From the NCBI RefSeq assembly GCF_004217215.1, contig NZ_SHKP01000006.1, positions 372,001 to 436,000 of the forward strand: 64,000 nucleotides of DNA, read 5' to 3'. Numbering within the stretch: position 1 is the stretch's first letter; every line of letters starts with the position of its first letter. The DNA is from Rivibacter subsaxonicus. Its GTDB lineage: Bacteria > Pseudomonadota > Gammaproteobacteria > Burkholderiales > Burkholderiaceae_C. The notes below the pieces were generated by a model, which saw nothing but the letters and a program-made list of their open reading frames with translations, did no database searches and was not told the DNA's origin. Made by a program: the position numbers and the translations under genes. Shown here one piece after another: positions 1 to 9,274 of the stretch.

Positions 1-339
1 CGTGCCCTCGGGGTCGCCCCAGTCCTGCGGCGCCTCGCGGTAGTGGCCGTCGCCCTTGAACAGCAGGTCCTCGAAGGCCTCGTCCTGGCTCTCGTCCTCG
101 CGCGTCAGCGAGCATTCGCGCGCGTGGCGGCGCAACTGGTCGACCAGCTTGTGCTTGAGGATGCCGATCAGCCAGGTCTTGGGCTGGGCCCGGCCGGCAA
201 AGGCATCGGGTTTCTCGATCGCCACCAGCAGGGTCTCGGAAACGGCGTCCTCGGCCCAGGCCTCATTGCGCAGTTGCAGGCGGGCATAGCGCAGCAACTG
301 GGGCCGCAAGGCAGCGAGCAGACTGGGGAGATCGTTCAT
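1..339 (-). CDS. ECF-family RNA polymerase sigma factor (N-terminal part, cut by window edge)
   Basis: The first 113 residues of a sigma-70 family protein are visible; the rest lies beyond position 1. The start is the ATG at 337-339. It opens with a region-2-like segment containing LLRYARLQLRNEAWAED and then TWLIGILKHKLVDQLRR, the typical ECF region 2 helices that bind the -10 element and core polymerase. It is divergent from the bufferin operon, and ECF factors next to such operons are known (RpoQ beside gig in Cupriavidus, SigF of Caulobacter). It probably controls the neighbouring operon and perhaps itself; this is inference from position. An anti-sigma gene may follow outside the window. 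Confidence 0.85.
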   Translation of the reverse strand, partial: MNDLPSLLAALRPQLLRYARLQLRNEAWAEDAVSETLLVAIEKPDAFAGRAQPKTWLIGILKHKLVDQLRRHARECSLTREDESQDEAFEDLLFKGDGHYREAPQDWGDPEGT

Positions 340-402
340 CCGTGATTGAGGCTTGCGGGCGGGAGTGTAAGGATGCGCGGCCGCGACCGACCCACGAAGG
401 TC

Positions 403-428
403 GCAACGTTCAGCGGCATCACAACGTT
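403..428 (+). promoter_or_regulatory. candidate ECF-type promoter of the bufferin operon
   Basis: GCAACG at 403-408 and CGTT at 425-428 are separated by exactly 16 bases. This resembles the AAC-containing -35 and CGT-type -10 elements of ECF sigma factors. A start about 7 bases downstream would leave a leader near 30 nt before the AAGGAG ribosome site and the ATG at 464. The motif lies in the divergent gap between the sigma factor gene and the precursor gene. It is short and was found by eye. Confidence 0.35.
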
Positions 429-463
429 TCACCGATTCGAGCATCAATCCGAAGGAGCAACAC

Positions 464-742
464 ATGAACCAGCGTCTGATCACCGCCTCCGCCCTCGCTT
501 CCCTGCTCGCGCTCGGCGCCGTCGGTCCCGCGGCCGCGCAGGAGAAGGAGAAGTGCTACGGCATCGCCAAGGCCGGTCAGAACGACTGCGCCAACCTCAG
601 CGGCAGCCACTCCTGCGCCGGCCAGTCCAAGGAGGACATGAGCCCGGTCGACTGGAAGTACGTCGCCAAGGGCACCTGCGCCAGCATGAAGGGCATGAGC
701 GCCGATGAGGCCAAGAAGAAGGCCGAGATGATGAAGAAGTGA
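464..742 (+). CDS. bufA1: DUF2282 bufferin-type RiPP precursor (BufA1/GigP-like)
   Basis: A 92-residue secreted precursor. Residues 1-25 form a signal peptide ending in AAAQ. The mature part has four cysteines in EKCYG, NDCAN, HSCAG and GTCAS, the conserved DUF2282 pattern, and a Lys-rich tail. In Caulobacter, bufferins of this type have cysteines converted to thiooxazoles by a DUF692 enzyme and bind copper in the periplasm. The gene begins after a strong AAGGAG site. Its stop overlaps the GTG of the modifying enzyme by 4 bases, so the two are likely translationally coupled. It is homologous to GigP of the gold-induced gigPABT operon. The modification chemistry here is inferred from the family. 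Confidence 0.88.
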   Translation: MNQRLITASALASLLALGAVGPAAAQEKEKCYGIAKAGQNDCANLSGSHSCAGQSKEDMSPVDWKYVAKGTCASMKGMSADEAKKKAEMMKK

Positions 743-1665
743 GCGCGGCGATGGCGCAGCACCGTTCAATGCCGGAGTCCGGTACCGGATGTCCGGTGGT
801 GGGCATCGGCCTGCGCCAGCCGCATTACCGCGAGCTTGCCGAGCGCCGACCGGCGCTCGGTTTCCTAGAGGTCCACAGCGAGAACTTCTTCGCCGATGGC
901 GGCGCCGCGCTCGCGGTGCTCGAGCAGATGCGCGGGCACTACGCGATCAGCCTGCATGGCGTCGGCCTCGGGCTCGGTTCGGCGGTCGGCATCGACGAAT
1001 GGCATCTCGATCGACTCGCGCGCCTGGTCGAGCGTATCGAGCCGGTACGGGTCTCGGACCATGCCTGCTTCGCCCGCGCGGCGATCGGCGGGCAACTCGC
1101 CCACGCGGCCGACCTGCTGCCGATCCCTTTCACGCGCACCGCGCTCGAGATCCTGTGCACCAACGTGCAGCGCGTGCAGGAGCGGCTGCGGCGGCCGATC
1201 CTGGTCGAGAACCTCTCGGCCTACCTCGGCTTCGACGAGGCCGACTTCGACGAGCCGGCCTTCCTGGCCGAGCTGAGCCGGCGCAGCGGCTGCGCGCTGC
1301 TGCTCGACGTCAACAATCTCTACGTCAACGCGCTCAACGCGCGGCGCGACGACGCGACCGCGCCGGCGCCACTGGCCGCGGTGCGGGCCTGGATCGATGC
1401 CCTGCCGGCGAGCGGCGTCGTCGGCGAGATCCACCTTGCCGGCCACTGCGATCGCGGCAACATCGTGATCGACGACCACGGCAGCCGGGTCTGCGCCGAG
1501 GTCTGGCAGGCCTATGCGCATGCGATCGATCGCTTTGGCGCCCAGATGCCGACGCTGATCGAATGGGACACCGACGTACCGGCGCTCGAGGTGCTGCTCG
1601 ACGAGGCGCGCCTGGCCGCCGAAGCGCAGCAGCGCGCGGGCACCGCGACGGGAGTGCCGGCATGA
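739..1665 (+). CDS. bufB1: DUF692 (MNIO) bufferin-modifying enzyme (BufB/GigA-like)
   Basis: A 308-residue TIM-barrel protein of the DUF692 family, multinuclear non-heme iron-dependent oxidases that modify cysteines in RiPP precursors. Metal-site segments are clear: HSENFF near the N-terminus, [46 protein letters not shown] and IEWDTDVP. It starts at a GTG inside the precursor stop (GTGA overlap); an ATG at 751 is an alternative. The downstream DUF2063 gene overlaps it by 4 bases. In characterised systems this enzyme works with the DUF2063 protein, which recognises the precursor. Confidence 0.9.
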   Translation: MSAAMAQHRSMPESGTGCPVVGIGLRQPHYRELAERRPALGFLEVHSENFFADGGAALAVLEQMRGHYAISLHGVGLGLGSAVGIDEWHLDRLARLVERIEPVRVSDHACFARAAIGGQLAHAADLLPIPFTRTALEILCTNVQRVQERLRRPILVENLSAYLGFDEADFDEPAFLAELSRRSGCALLLDVNNLYVNALNARRDDATAPAPLAAVRAWIDALPASGVVGEIHLAGHCDRGNIVIDDHGSRVCAEVWQAYAHAIDRFGAQMPTLIEWDTDVPALEVLLDEARLAAEAQQRAGTATGVPA

Positions 1666-2456
1666 CGGCTGCGATGAGCGAGGCGCGGCGTCAGCAGGCG
1701 GTGCTGGCGGCCATCCTCGGCGCCGAGCCGGCGCTCGTGGTGGCCGGAGGCGCCGCCGCGCTGGCCCGCGGCCTGGCGGTCTACCGCACCAACGCAGGCA
1801 TGGTGGCCGAGCGCGCGCTGGCGGCGCGCCATCCGCTGCTGCAGCAGATGCTCGGCGACGAGGGCCTGGTGGCGCTGGCGCGCGGACTGTGGCGGGCGCA
1901 CCCGCCGCGGCGCGGCGACCTCGCGCAGTGGGGGCACGAACTGCCGGACTTGATCGAGTGCCAGGCCGAGTTCGAGCCCTGGCCCTGGCTGGCCGACGTG
2001 GCAAGGCTGGAGCTGGCGATCGCCGAGGCCGAGGCTGCCGCCGATGCGCCGCTCGAGACGCAGAGTCTGCAACTGCTGGCCGAGCACGCGCCGGATGCGC
2101 TGTGCATCGATCTCGCGCCGTCTTTGCGACTGCTGCAGAGCGCATGGCCGCTGCTGGAGTTGCAGGCCGCGCATGCGCCCGGCATCGACGCGGCGGCGCA
2201 GGAGGCCGCGCTCGCGGCGGTGAGGCTGGCCGTCGACGAGCGCCGCCGGCGACCGCGGCCACAGCACATCCTGATCGCACGCGAAGGCTGGCGTGCGATG
2301 CCGGTCGAACTCGACGCGCCGACCTGGCGCTGGCTGGCAGCACTGCAGCAGGGCCTCGCGCTCGACGCTGCCCTGGCCGCGGCCGGCGCGGACTTCGACG
2401 TGGGCGCGTGGCTGGCGCAGGCGCTGTCCCAAGGCCATCTGTGGCGCGTGCGCTAG
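1662..2456 (+). CDS. bufC1: DUF2063 partner protein of the bufferin maturase (BufC/GigB-like)
   Basis: A 264-residue protein of the HvfC/BufC type with an N-terminal DUF2063 domain. [21 protein letters not shown] and [17 protein letters not shown] are typical of this family. The C-terminal half is helical and poorly conserved. In studied MNIO systems the partner binds the precursor and presents it to the oxidase. The start ATG overlaps the stop of the DUF692 gene (ATGA), so co-translation is expected. No signal peptide is visible, which fits cytoplasmic modification before export of the precursor. Confidence 0.87.
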   Translation: MTAAMSEARRQQAVLAAILGAEPALVVAGGAAALARGLAVYRTNAGMVAERALAARHPLLQQMLGDEGLVALARGLWRAHPPRRGDLAQWGHELPDLIECQAEFEPWPWLADVARLELAIAEAEAAADAPLETQSLQLLAEHAPDALCIDLAPSLRLLQSAWPLLELQAAHAPGIDAAAQEAALAAVRLAVDERRRRPRPQHILIAREGWRAMPVELDAPTWRWLAALQQGLALDAALAAAGADFDVGAWLAQALSQGHLWRVR

Positions 2457-2488
2457 CTGCCCGCGCCGACCCTCTGCGGAGCAACACG

Positions 2489-3004
2489 ATGAACCCGATC
2501 CCGACCACCTCCGCCGCGCTGCATGTCGGCACTCCCGGCGTCGCCGGCTCCTTGCTGCGGCTCTGGGAGTGGGGCGTGGCCCTGCTCGGATGGCTGCAGG
2601 CGCCGGCGCTGCTGGCCGCGCGCATCTACGTGGGGCTGGCCTTCTTTCGCTCGGGTCTGACCAAGATCGTCGACTGGGAAACGACGCTGGCGCTGTTCCA
2701 GGACGAGTACCACGTGCCCTTGCTGCCGACCGGCGTCGCCGCCGTCATGGGCACCGCCGGCGAACTGGTGCTGCCGGTGCTGCTGGTGCTGGGGTTGGCC
2801 GGGCGCTTCGGCGCGCTCGGGCTGTCGGTGGTCAACGCGATCGCGGTGCTGAGCCTGGCCGAGATCGCGCCGGCCGCGCTGGGCCAGCATCATCTGTGGG
2901 GCGCGCTGCTGGCGGTGGTCGCGCTGTGGGGGCCGGGCAAGTGGTCGCTCGACCACCTGCTGTGGCCGCGGCTGCGGGCCTGGCTCAGAGGTCGCGCGGC
3001 TTGA
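2489..3004 (+). CDS. DoxX-family membrane protein (BufD/GigT-like)
   Basis: A 171-residue inner-membrane protein with about four hydrophobic helices. DoxX features include AARIYVGLAFFRSGLTKI and GELVLPVLLVLGLAGRFGA. It is the last gene of the bufferin operon, 32 bases after the DUF2063 gene, and corresponds to gigT in gigPABT operons. Its role is not established in the family; electron supply or membrane support for modified thiol peptides is a guess. Its last 20 bases overlap the 3' end of convergent tolA. Confidence 0.85.
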   Translation: MNPIPTTSAALHVGTPGVAGSLLRLWEWGVALLGWLQAPALLAARIYVGLAFFRSGLTKIVDWETTLALFQDEYHVPLLPTGVAAVMGTAGELVLPVLLVLGLAGRFGALGLSVVNAIAVLSLAEIAPAALGQHHLWGALLAVVALWGPGKWSLDHLLWPRLRAWLRGRAA

Positions 3005-3893
3005 AGTCGATCACCAGGCTCGAGGGCACGCGGCCGTCGGTATCGCGCGGCAGCATCTCGGTCTTGTCGATCGCGCGCAGCACCGCCTCGTCCCAGGCCG
3101 CCGAGCCGCTGCTCTTGAGCAGCTTGCGGCCGATGATGCGGCCGTCGGGCGCGGTGCGCACCTCGACCGAGGCCAGCGGGTTGCCATCCACGTCGTCGGC
3201 GTTGAACACCACGTTGGGCTTGATGCGGGCCTTGATGCGTCCGGCGTAGCCGGCCGAGGGGCCGGCGCTCTGCGCCGCCGCACCGCTGCTGTCGGGCGCG
3301 CCGGTGCCGGCGGCGGCGCCCATCATGTTCTTGATGTTGGCTTGACGCTGCTTCTCGATCCGCGCTGTCTCAGCCGCATCGGCCTGGCGCTTGTCGGCCG
3401 CAGCCTTCTCCAGCTTCTGCTTCTCGGCCAGTTCACGCTTCTTCTCGTCCTCGGCGGCCTTCTTCTCCGCCGCCTTCTTGTCGGCCAGCTTCTTCTGCTC
3501 GGCTTCCTCGGCCGCCTTCTGCTTCTCGAGTTCGAGTTGCTTCTTGCGCTTCTCGCGCGCGATGTCGGCCTCGCTGGTGTCGGGCGGTGGCGGCGGTTTC
3601 ACCGCCACCGGCGGCGTCGGTTTCGGCTCGGGCCTGGGCTCGGGTGCCGGCGGCGGCGGTTCCGCGCGCGGCGCGGCCACCTGCGGCACCGCGGCCCACA
3701 GTTCGGCCTCGATGCCCTCGGGCGTGCTGCGCTTCCAGCTCACGCCGAAGGCCAGCGCCACGATCAGCAAGGCATGGGCGCCGAGCGCCATCGCCGCGCC
3801 GCGGCCGACGGCGTCGGGGCTGCGCGGGCGCAGGTCGTCGGCCGCGGCACCGCCATGCGCGCCGGCCAGGTGCAGGAAGGCTGCTTGGGCCAA
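2985..3893 (-). CDS. tolA: TolA, Tol-Pal envelope energy transducer
   Basis: A 302-residue TolA. One membrane helix lies at about 35-52, a Pro-rich segment at 78-105, and a Lys/Ala/Glu-rich coiled coil at 108-190. The C-terminal domain from about 215 has [16 protein letters not shown] and [18 protein letters not shown], typical of TolA domain III that contacts TolB, Pal and colicins. It spans the periplasm and passes proton-motive force from TolQR to the outer membrane. It follows tolR by 3 bases. tolB and pal do not follow; the bufferin operon converges on it instead. Confidence 0.92.
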   Translation of the reverse strand: MAQAAFLHLAGAHGGAAADDLRPRSPDAVGRGAAMALGAHALLIVALAFGVSWKRSTPEGIEAELWAAVPQVAAPRAEPPPPAPEPRPEPKPTPPVAVKPPPPPDTSEADIAREKRKKQLELEKQKAAEEAEQKKLADKKAAEKKAAEDEKKRELAEKQKLEKAAADKRQADAAETARIEKQRQANIKNMMGAAAGTGAPDSSGAAAQSAGPSAGYAGRIKARIKPNVVFNADDVDGNPLASVEVRTAPDGRIIGRKLLKSSGSAAWDEAVLRAIDKTEMLPRDTDGRVPSSLVIDFKPRDL

Positions 3894-3896
3894 GGC

Positions 3897-4322
<426 letters not shown>

Positions 4323-4337
4323 CGCGAGCTCCTTGCT

Positions 4338-5036
4338 TCAGTGCGCCGCTGCCGGGGCCGAGTGGCTGGCGTTGCGCTGCAGGATGTTGGAGAACTCCTC
4401 GATGAAGGTCTCCATCTGGATCGCGATGCGGTCGATCTGGCGCGCGAAGCGGTTGTAGGCGAGCACCGCCGGGATCGCGGCGAACAGGCCGATCGCGGTG
4501 GCCACCAGCGCCTCGGCGATGCCGGGCGCCACGGTCGCCAGAGTCACCTGCTGCAGGCTGGCAAAGCCGGTGAAGGCATGCATGATTCCCCAGACGGTGC
4601 CGAACAGGCCGATGTAGGGCGAGACCGAGCCGACCGAGCCGAGGAAGGAGAGCTTGGACTCGACCACGTCGAGCTCGCGCTGGAAGCTTGCGCGCATCGC
4701 GCGGCGGGCGCCGTCGAGCATCATGCCGGCGTCGGCCATGCGCTTCTCGCGCAGCTTCAGGAACTCGCGCATGCCGGAGGCAAAGATGCGCGACAGCGGA
4801 CCGTCACGCTCGGCGCGGCGCTGGGCCTCGTCATACAGCGCCTGCAGGCTGGCACCGGCCCAGAACTCTTTCTCGAAGGCGTCGTTGAGCGCGCGCACCC
4901 GGTTGAGGCCGACCAGCTTGCCAAAGATCACGGTCCAGCTGGCGAGCGACATCGCGACCAGGATCACGATGACGAGTTGCACGACCCAGCTGGCGTGGAG
5001 GATGAGCTGGACGATGGAGAGGTCTTGTTGGTTCAT
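4338..5036 (-). CDS. tolQ: TolQ, Tol-Pal proton channel subunit
   Basis: A 232-residue MotA/TolQ/ExbB protein with three membrane helices: about 14-34, and two in the C-terminal half around [15 protein letters not shown] and [19 protein letters not shown], the conserved channel motif. It associates with TolR to convert proton flow into movement of TolA. The start ATG gives [11 protein letters not shown]. The 99-base gap to ybgC shows no clear promoter, so the four genes may be one unit. Confidence 0.95.
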   Translation of the reverse strand: MNQQDLSIVQLILHASWVVQLVIVILVAMSLASWTVIFGKLVGLNRVRALNDAFEKEFWAGASLQALYDEAQRRAERDGPLSRIFASGMREFLKLREKRMADAGMMLDGARRAMRASFQRELDVVESKLSFLGSVGSVSPYIGLFGTVWGIMHAFTGFASLQQVTLATVAPGIAEALVATAIGLFAAIPAVLAYNRFARQIDRIAIQMETFIEEFSNILQRNASHSAPAAAH

Positions 5037-5135
5037 GCTGGAAGCTGATTCTGCAAGCCCGCAGGCTTGCCAGATGGTGAGTGCCGGCGCCTCGGGCGCC
5101 GCTTGTCGGTGGGAGCTACGAGGCCTGCTCGTCCA

Positions 5136-5572
<437 letters not shown>

Positions 5573-5573
<1 letters not shown>

Positions 5574-6112
5574 CAGCTCGCCGGCTTCTCGGCGGCAACC
5601 CGCTTCCAGACCGGTCCCCAGAGCGGATGCCCGGCTTCGGTCTTGCTCAGGTCGAAGGACGGGTCGGCCGCGCGCGCGCTGCGGAACGCCGCTTCGCATG
5701 GCTTGATGCGCTGGCTGCTGCAATAAACGAAGGCCAGGGTCTTGTGGGCCGCGGCGGCATCGGCCGGCGCCGGGAGGCCGGTCTTGAGGGCCAGGGTGAG
5801 GCGTTGCTCGGCGGTCTTGTATTGCGCGTCTTCATAGGCGCGCAGACCGGCCAGCAAGGCCTTCTCGGCCGGGCGCGAGCTCAGTTCGACCACGCTCACC
5901 GGCGCCGGCATGGGGCAGGCCGGCGCCGGCGCGGGGGCGGGGGGCGGCGGGCAGCTGGGCACGGCGATCGGCGCCGGGGCCGGCGGCGGCGCGGTTTGGC
6001 AGGCCGCAAGCAGCACGGTGCACGTAGCCAGCAGCGCCAGCCAGGGGCGCGACGACGAGGCGAAGGATGAAGAAGAAGTCGACGGCTGACGATGCGCGGC
6101 GTTCGAAATCAT
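5573..6112 (-). CDS. TssQ-like TPR lipoprotein
   Basis: A 179-residue lipoprotein. The lipobox LLAAC places the lipidated cysteine at Cys38 after a Ser-rich leader; a Pro/Ala-rich linker follows. The C-terminal part is a TPR-like helical repeat (LRAYEDAQYKTAEQRLTLAL, AHKTLAFVYCSSQRIKPCE, DPSFDLSKTEAGHPLWGPVW). The end resembles proteins named TssQ, type VI secretion-associated lipoproteins of Burkholderiales. No other type VI gene is present here. It starts 2 bases after the kinase gene and overlaps ybgC by 4 bases. The name rests on recalled family resemblance. Confidence 0.7.
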
Positions 6113-6114
6113 AG

Positions 6115-7764
6115 TCAGAAGCGGTGTCTGATGGTGGTCGGTTGCTCGGCGTCGATCTCGACCGTGATGCGCTGCGGCGGACGTCCGCTGTTGCGCAGCA
6201 CCAGCTCATGCTGACCGGTGGCGAGCACGAGCCGGTTCAGCGGCGGCGTGACGCCGAGTTTCTTGCCGTCGACCTCGACCTCGGCCCATGGCGTGACGGC
6301 CAGCTGCAGCACGCCGCTGGCGGCCACGGCCGGCGCGGTTGCCGCGGCCGCCGTCGCCGTCGTGGTGGTAGCGACGGCCTTGGCTGTCGTGGCGGGCAGC
6401 GGGGCGGGCTGCGTCGATTCGCGCACCACCGGAGGCGCCACCGCCACCGGGGCGGCGACCGGCGCCGGCTGCGGCGCGATCGCAGGCACGGGAGCCGTGG
6501 CCTCGAGCGCGGCTGCTGGCGGCGCCGAGTCGATGGCCGGAGCCGTTGCCGCCACCAGCAGGTCGTCATGGTTGCGCTCGTTGGCGAGCCAGACACCGAA
6601 GCCGGCCACCATCAGACCGGCCGCGGTCACGCCGGCCAGCACCCAGCGTCCGGCCTGCGCCAGCGGCTGGGCCTCGACGTCGCCGGCTTCGAGCGATTCC
6701 GGGTGGTCGCGCAGCCAGTCGCGCAGTTCGCGCGCCAGCGCGCGCGCCGAGCGCGGGCGGGCGTCGGGCTCGCGCGCCAGAGCGCGCGAGACGATCTGCG
6801 ACACCGCCGCCGGCACGCCGGGCGCCAGCTCGTGCGCCGGGCGCGGCGGCGTGGCGAGCACGGCCTGGCCGATTTCTTCGAGCGTCTGGCCGTCGAAGGC
6901 CTTGCGCCCGGCCAGCATCTCGTAGAGCACGGCGCCGAGCGCGAAGACGTCGGTGCGGGCGTCGGTCTCGCCGCCCAGCAACTGCTCGGGCGCCATGTAG
7001 TGCGGCGAGCCGCCGAGGAAGGCCGGCTGCTCGCTGTCGCCCTCGACCCGCACGCGGGTGACGCGGGCGATGCCGAAATCGAGCACCTTGGGGTGGGTGC
7101 GGCCGACCATGAAGATGTTGGCCGGCTTGATGTCGCGGTGGATCACGCCCTTGCTGTGGGCGTAGGCCAGCGCGTCGGCGACCCGGCGCGCCACCAGCAG
7201 CGCCTCGCCGATCGTCGGCCGCCAGCCCTCGGCCAGGCGCTGGCGCAGGTCGCGCCCGGGCATCAGTTCCATCGCGATGTAGGCGCCCTCGGTGCTCAGG
7301 CCGGCATCGAAGACGGTGACGATGTTCGGGTGCGAGAGGCGTGCCGAGGCGCGTGCCTCGCGCAGGAACAGCTCGTTGTAGGAGCGCCCGCCGGGGTGGG
7401 TGTCGCCGGCCGCGGCCAGATTGACGGTCTTGATCGCGACCCGGCGCGAGAGCAGCGGATCGTCGGCCGCGTAGACGGTGCCGAGGCCGCCTTCACCGAT
7501 GCGCTGGCGCAGCGTGTAGCGGCCGATGCGCGTCGGCGCGCCATCGAGCGGCGCGGCGGCGGTCGGATCGGGCTGCTCGCTCATCTGGACCGTGTCGACC
7601 ACGGTGCTGGCCAGGCCGGTGCTGTCGGCGGCAGCCTGCCTGCGGCGGCCACCGAGCAACTGGCGCCAGCGCGCAAGCGTCGCCCGCCATGCCAGCGACG
7701 GGGACGCGGGGGGAAAGGGGTCGACCGGAAGATTTGCCACGATCCGGAGCTTAGAGCATGCCAA
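6115..7764 (-). CDS. Membrane Ser/Thr protein kinase with C-terminal PEGA domain
   Basis: A Hanks-type kinase of up to 549 residues. The Gly loop GEGGLGTVYAADD lies near 90, Lys112 is in VAIKTV, the catalytic loop HRDIKPANIF is at about 209-218, LDFGIARV at 228-235, and SPHYMAPEQLLGG follows. A single membrane helix (VTAAGLMVAGFGVWLA) sits near 390. After a Pro/Ala-rich linker comes a PEGA-like domain (AEVEVDGKKLGVTPP). The kinase is cytoplasmic with an external sensor end. The start is uncertain: ATG at 7764, GTG at 7740 or ATG at 7584, none with a strong ribosome site. It pairs with the TssQ-like gene. Confidence 0.9.
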   Translation of the reverse strand: MACSKLRIVANLPVDPFPPASPSLAWRATLARWRQLLGGRRRQAAADSTGLASTVVDTVQMSEQPDPTAAAPLDGAPTRIGRYTLRQRIGEGGLGTVYAADDPLLSRRVAIKTVNLAAAGDTHPGGRSYNELFLREARASARLSHPNIVTVFDAGLSTEGAYIAMELMPGRDLRQRLAEGWRPTIGEALLVARRVADALAYAHSKGVIHRDIKPANIFMVGRTHPKVLDFGIARVTRVRVEGDSEQPAFLGGSPHYMAPEQLLGGETDARTDVFALGAVLYEMLAGRKAFDGQTLEEIGQAVLATPPRPAHELAPGVPAAVSQIVSRALAREPDARPRSARALARELRDWLRDHPESLEAGDVEAQPLAQAGRWVLAGVTAAGLMVAGFGVWLANERNHDDLLVAATAPAIDSAPPAAALEATAPVPAIAPQPAPVAAPVAVAPPVVRESTQPAPLPATTAKAVATTTTATAAAATAPAVAASGVLQLAVTPWAEVEVDGKKLGVTPPLNRLVLATGQHELVLRNSGRPPQRITVEIDAEQPTTIRHRF

Positions 7765-7905
7765 AGCCCACCCGGCGGCCGGGCGTCACGGCATTGCTGC
7801 CGGAGGTAACGGCGCCCGTGAGGGATCGTGCAATCGGCCACGCGGGCGCCGGCACGTGGATTGGCGTCGCCGCCACGCGACCAGGCTCCTGGAGGCGGGC
7901 TTCCT

Positions 7906-9105
7906 TCATCGACGTGCCGCCAGTACCCGCGCCAGCCGCGCGATCGCCTGTTCCAGCTGGTCCAGGCTGCTGGCATAGCTCAGGCGCAGGTGGCTGGCGG
8001 CGATCGCCGGCCCGAAATCGCGGCCGGGCGTGAGCGCCACGTGGGCGCTGTCCATCAGCTCGAAGGCCAGCTCCCAACTCGTCTGGCCGGGGCGCAGGTG
8101 GGCCGAGGCGTCGACCCAGGCGTAGAAGGCGCCATCCGGCATGACCGGCACGCGCAGCCCGAGCTTCTCCAGCTCCGGCACGACGAAGTCGCGCCGCGCC
8201 CTGAAGGCGGCACGGCGCGCCTCGGCCTCGGTGATCGCGGCCGGCGTGAAGCAGGCCAGCGCCGCCTGCTGGGCCAGGCTCGAGGCGCAGATGAACAGGT
8301 TCTGCGCCAGCCGCTCGATCGGGGCCACCAGCGCCGGCGGCACCACCAGCCAGCCCAGGCGCCAGCCGGTCATGCAGAAGTACTTCGAGAAGCTGTTGAT
8401 CGAGACCACGTCTTCGCCATGCTCGAGCGCGCTGTGGCCGAAGGCCTCGTCGAAGCTCAGGCCGAGGTAGATCTCGTCGACCAGCGTGACGCCGCCGCGC
8501 GCCCGCGCCGCCTCGACGATGCGGCCCATCTCGGCGCGCTCGATCGAGGTGCCGGTCGGGTTGGACGGCGAGGCCAGGAGCACGCCGCGCGTCTGTGGCG
8601 TCCACGCGGCCTCGATCTGGGCCGCGCTCGGCTGAAAGCGCTGTTGCGGGCCGCAGGCCAGCAGTACCGGTTCGGCATCGGCCGCCGCCACGAAATGCCG
8701 GTTGCAGGGGTAGCTCGGATCGGGCATCAGGACCTGGTCGCCGCGTTCGAACAGCGCCAGGCAGGCCAGTTGCAGCGCGGCCGAGGCGCCAGCGGTGACG
8801 ATGATGCGATCGGGATCGACGGCCAGCCCGAAGCGGCTGGCGTACCAGCCCGAGATCGCCCGGCGCAGCGCCGGCAGGCCGGTGGCCTGGGTGTACTGGG
8901 TGCGGCCCTGGGCGAGGCAGTCGTGCGCCGCCTCGAGCACCGCGCTTGGCGCGCCGAAGTCCGGCTCGCCGATGTTGAGGTAGATCATCGGCTCGCCGCC
9001 CCGGGCCGGGTCGCAGGCCGGGCTGGCGGCGATGCGCTGCGCCGCCTTGGCGCACTCCATCACGTAGAAGGGTTCGATCGAACTCAGTCGATTGGCAAGC
9101 TTCAT
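7906..9105 (-). CDS. PLP-dependent class I/II aminotransferase
   Basis: A 399-residue fold-type I aminotransferase. The PLP lysine is Lys241 in SINSFSKYFCMTGWRLGW. Other marks are LNIGEPDFG, TAGASAALQLACLALF, ASPSNPTGT and a C-terminal LRLSYASS. It resembles the aspartate/tyrosine/aromatic aminotransferase group; the substrate cannot be told. In Burkholderiales such a gene commonly follows nusB; here a peptidase gene lies between them. It is cytoplasmic. Confidence 0.9.
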   Translation of the reverse strand: MKLANRLSSIEPFYVMECAKAAQRIAASPACDPARGGEPMIYLNIGEPDFGAPSAVLEAAHDCLAQGRTQYTQATGLPALRRAISGWYASRFGLAVDPDRIIVTAGASAALQLACLALFERGDQVLMPDPSYPCNRHFVAAADAEPVLLACGPQQRFQPSAAQIEAAWTPQTRGVLLASPSNPTGTSIERAEMGRIVEAARARGGVTLVDEIYLGLSFDEAFGHSALEHGEDVVSINSFSKYFCMTGWRLGWLVVPPALVAPIERLAQNLFICASSLAQQAALACFTPAAITEAEARRAAFRARRDFVVPELEKLGLRVPVMPDGAFYAWVDASAHLRPGQTSWELAFELMDSAHVALTPGRDFGPAIAASHLRLSYASSLDQLEQAIARLARVLAARR

Positions 9106-9195
9106 GAATCCGATGCCCGCGCTGGCGGCTTCATGCGCGCCAGGAGCGGCGCCATGACCACCGCGGCCGGTTGGGCAAAAGCAACGAGTCTAAGC

Positions 9196-9214
9196 GCCCG
9201 ACGCGGCGTCGGGC
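9196..9214 (-). terminator. hairpin downstream of the M28 peptidase gene, possible terminator
   Basis: GCCCGACG (9196-9203) pairs perfectly with CGTCGGGC (9207-9214) around a 3-base loop. It lies about 60 bases past the peptidase stop on the minus strand. The T-run following it is weak, so termination is uncertain. Confidence 0.3.
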
Positions 9215-9274
9215 TGCAAATGGGGCCTGGCCACCGCCGGCAGCCAGGCGCCATGGTTCGTCAGGAGCGCGCCG

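Noticed and set aside
865-2625. 586-codon minus-strand open frame opposite the bufferin genes
   Set aside because: It is a GC-rich shadow: Arg/Ala/Pro-biased, no family motifs, and the plus strand carries three well-supported overlapping genes.
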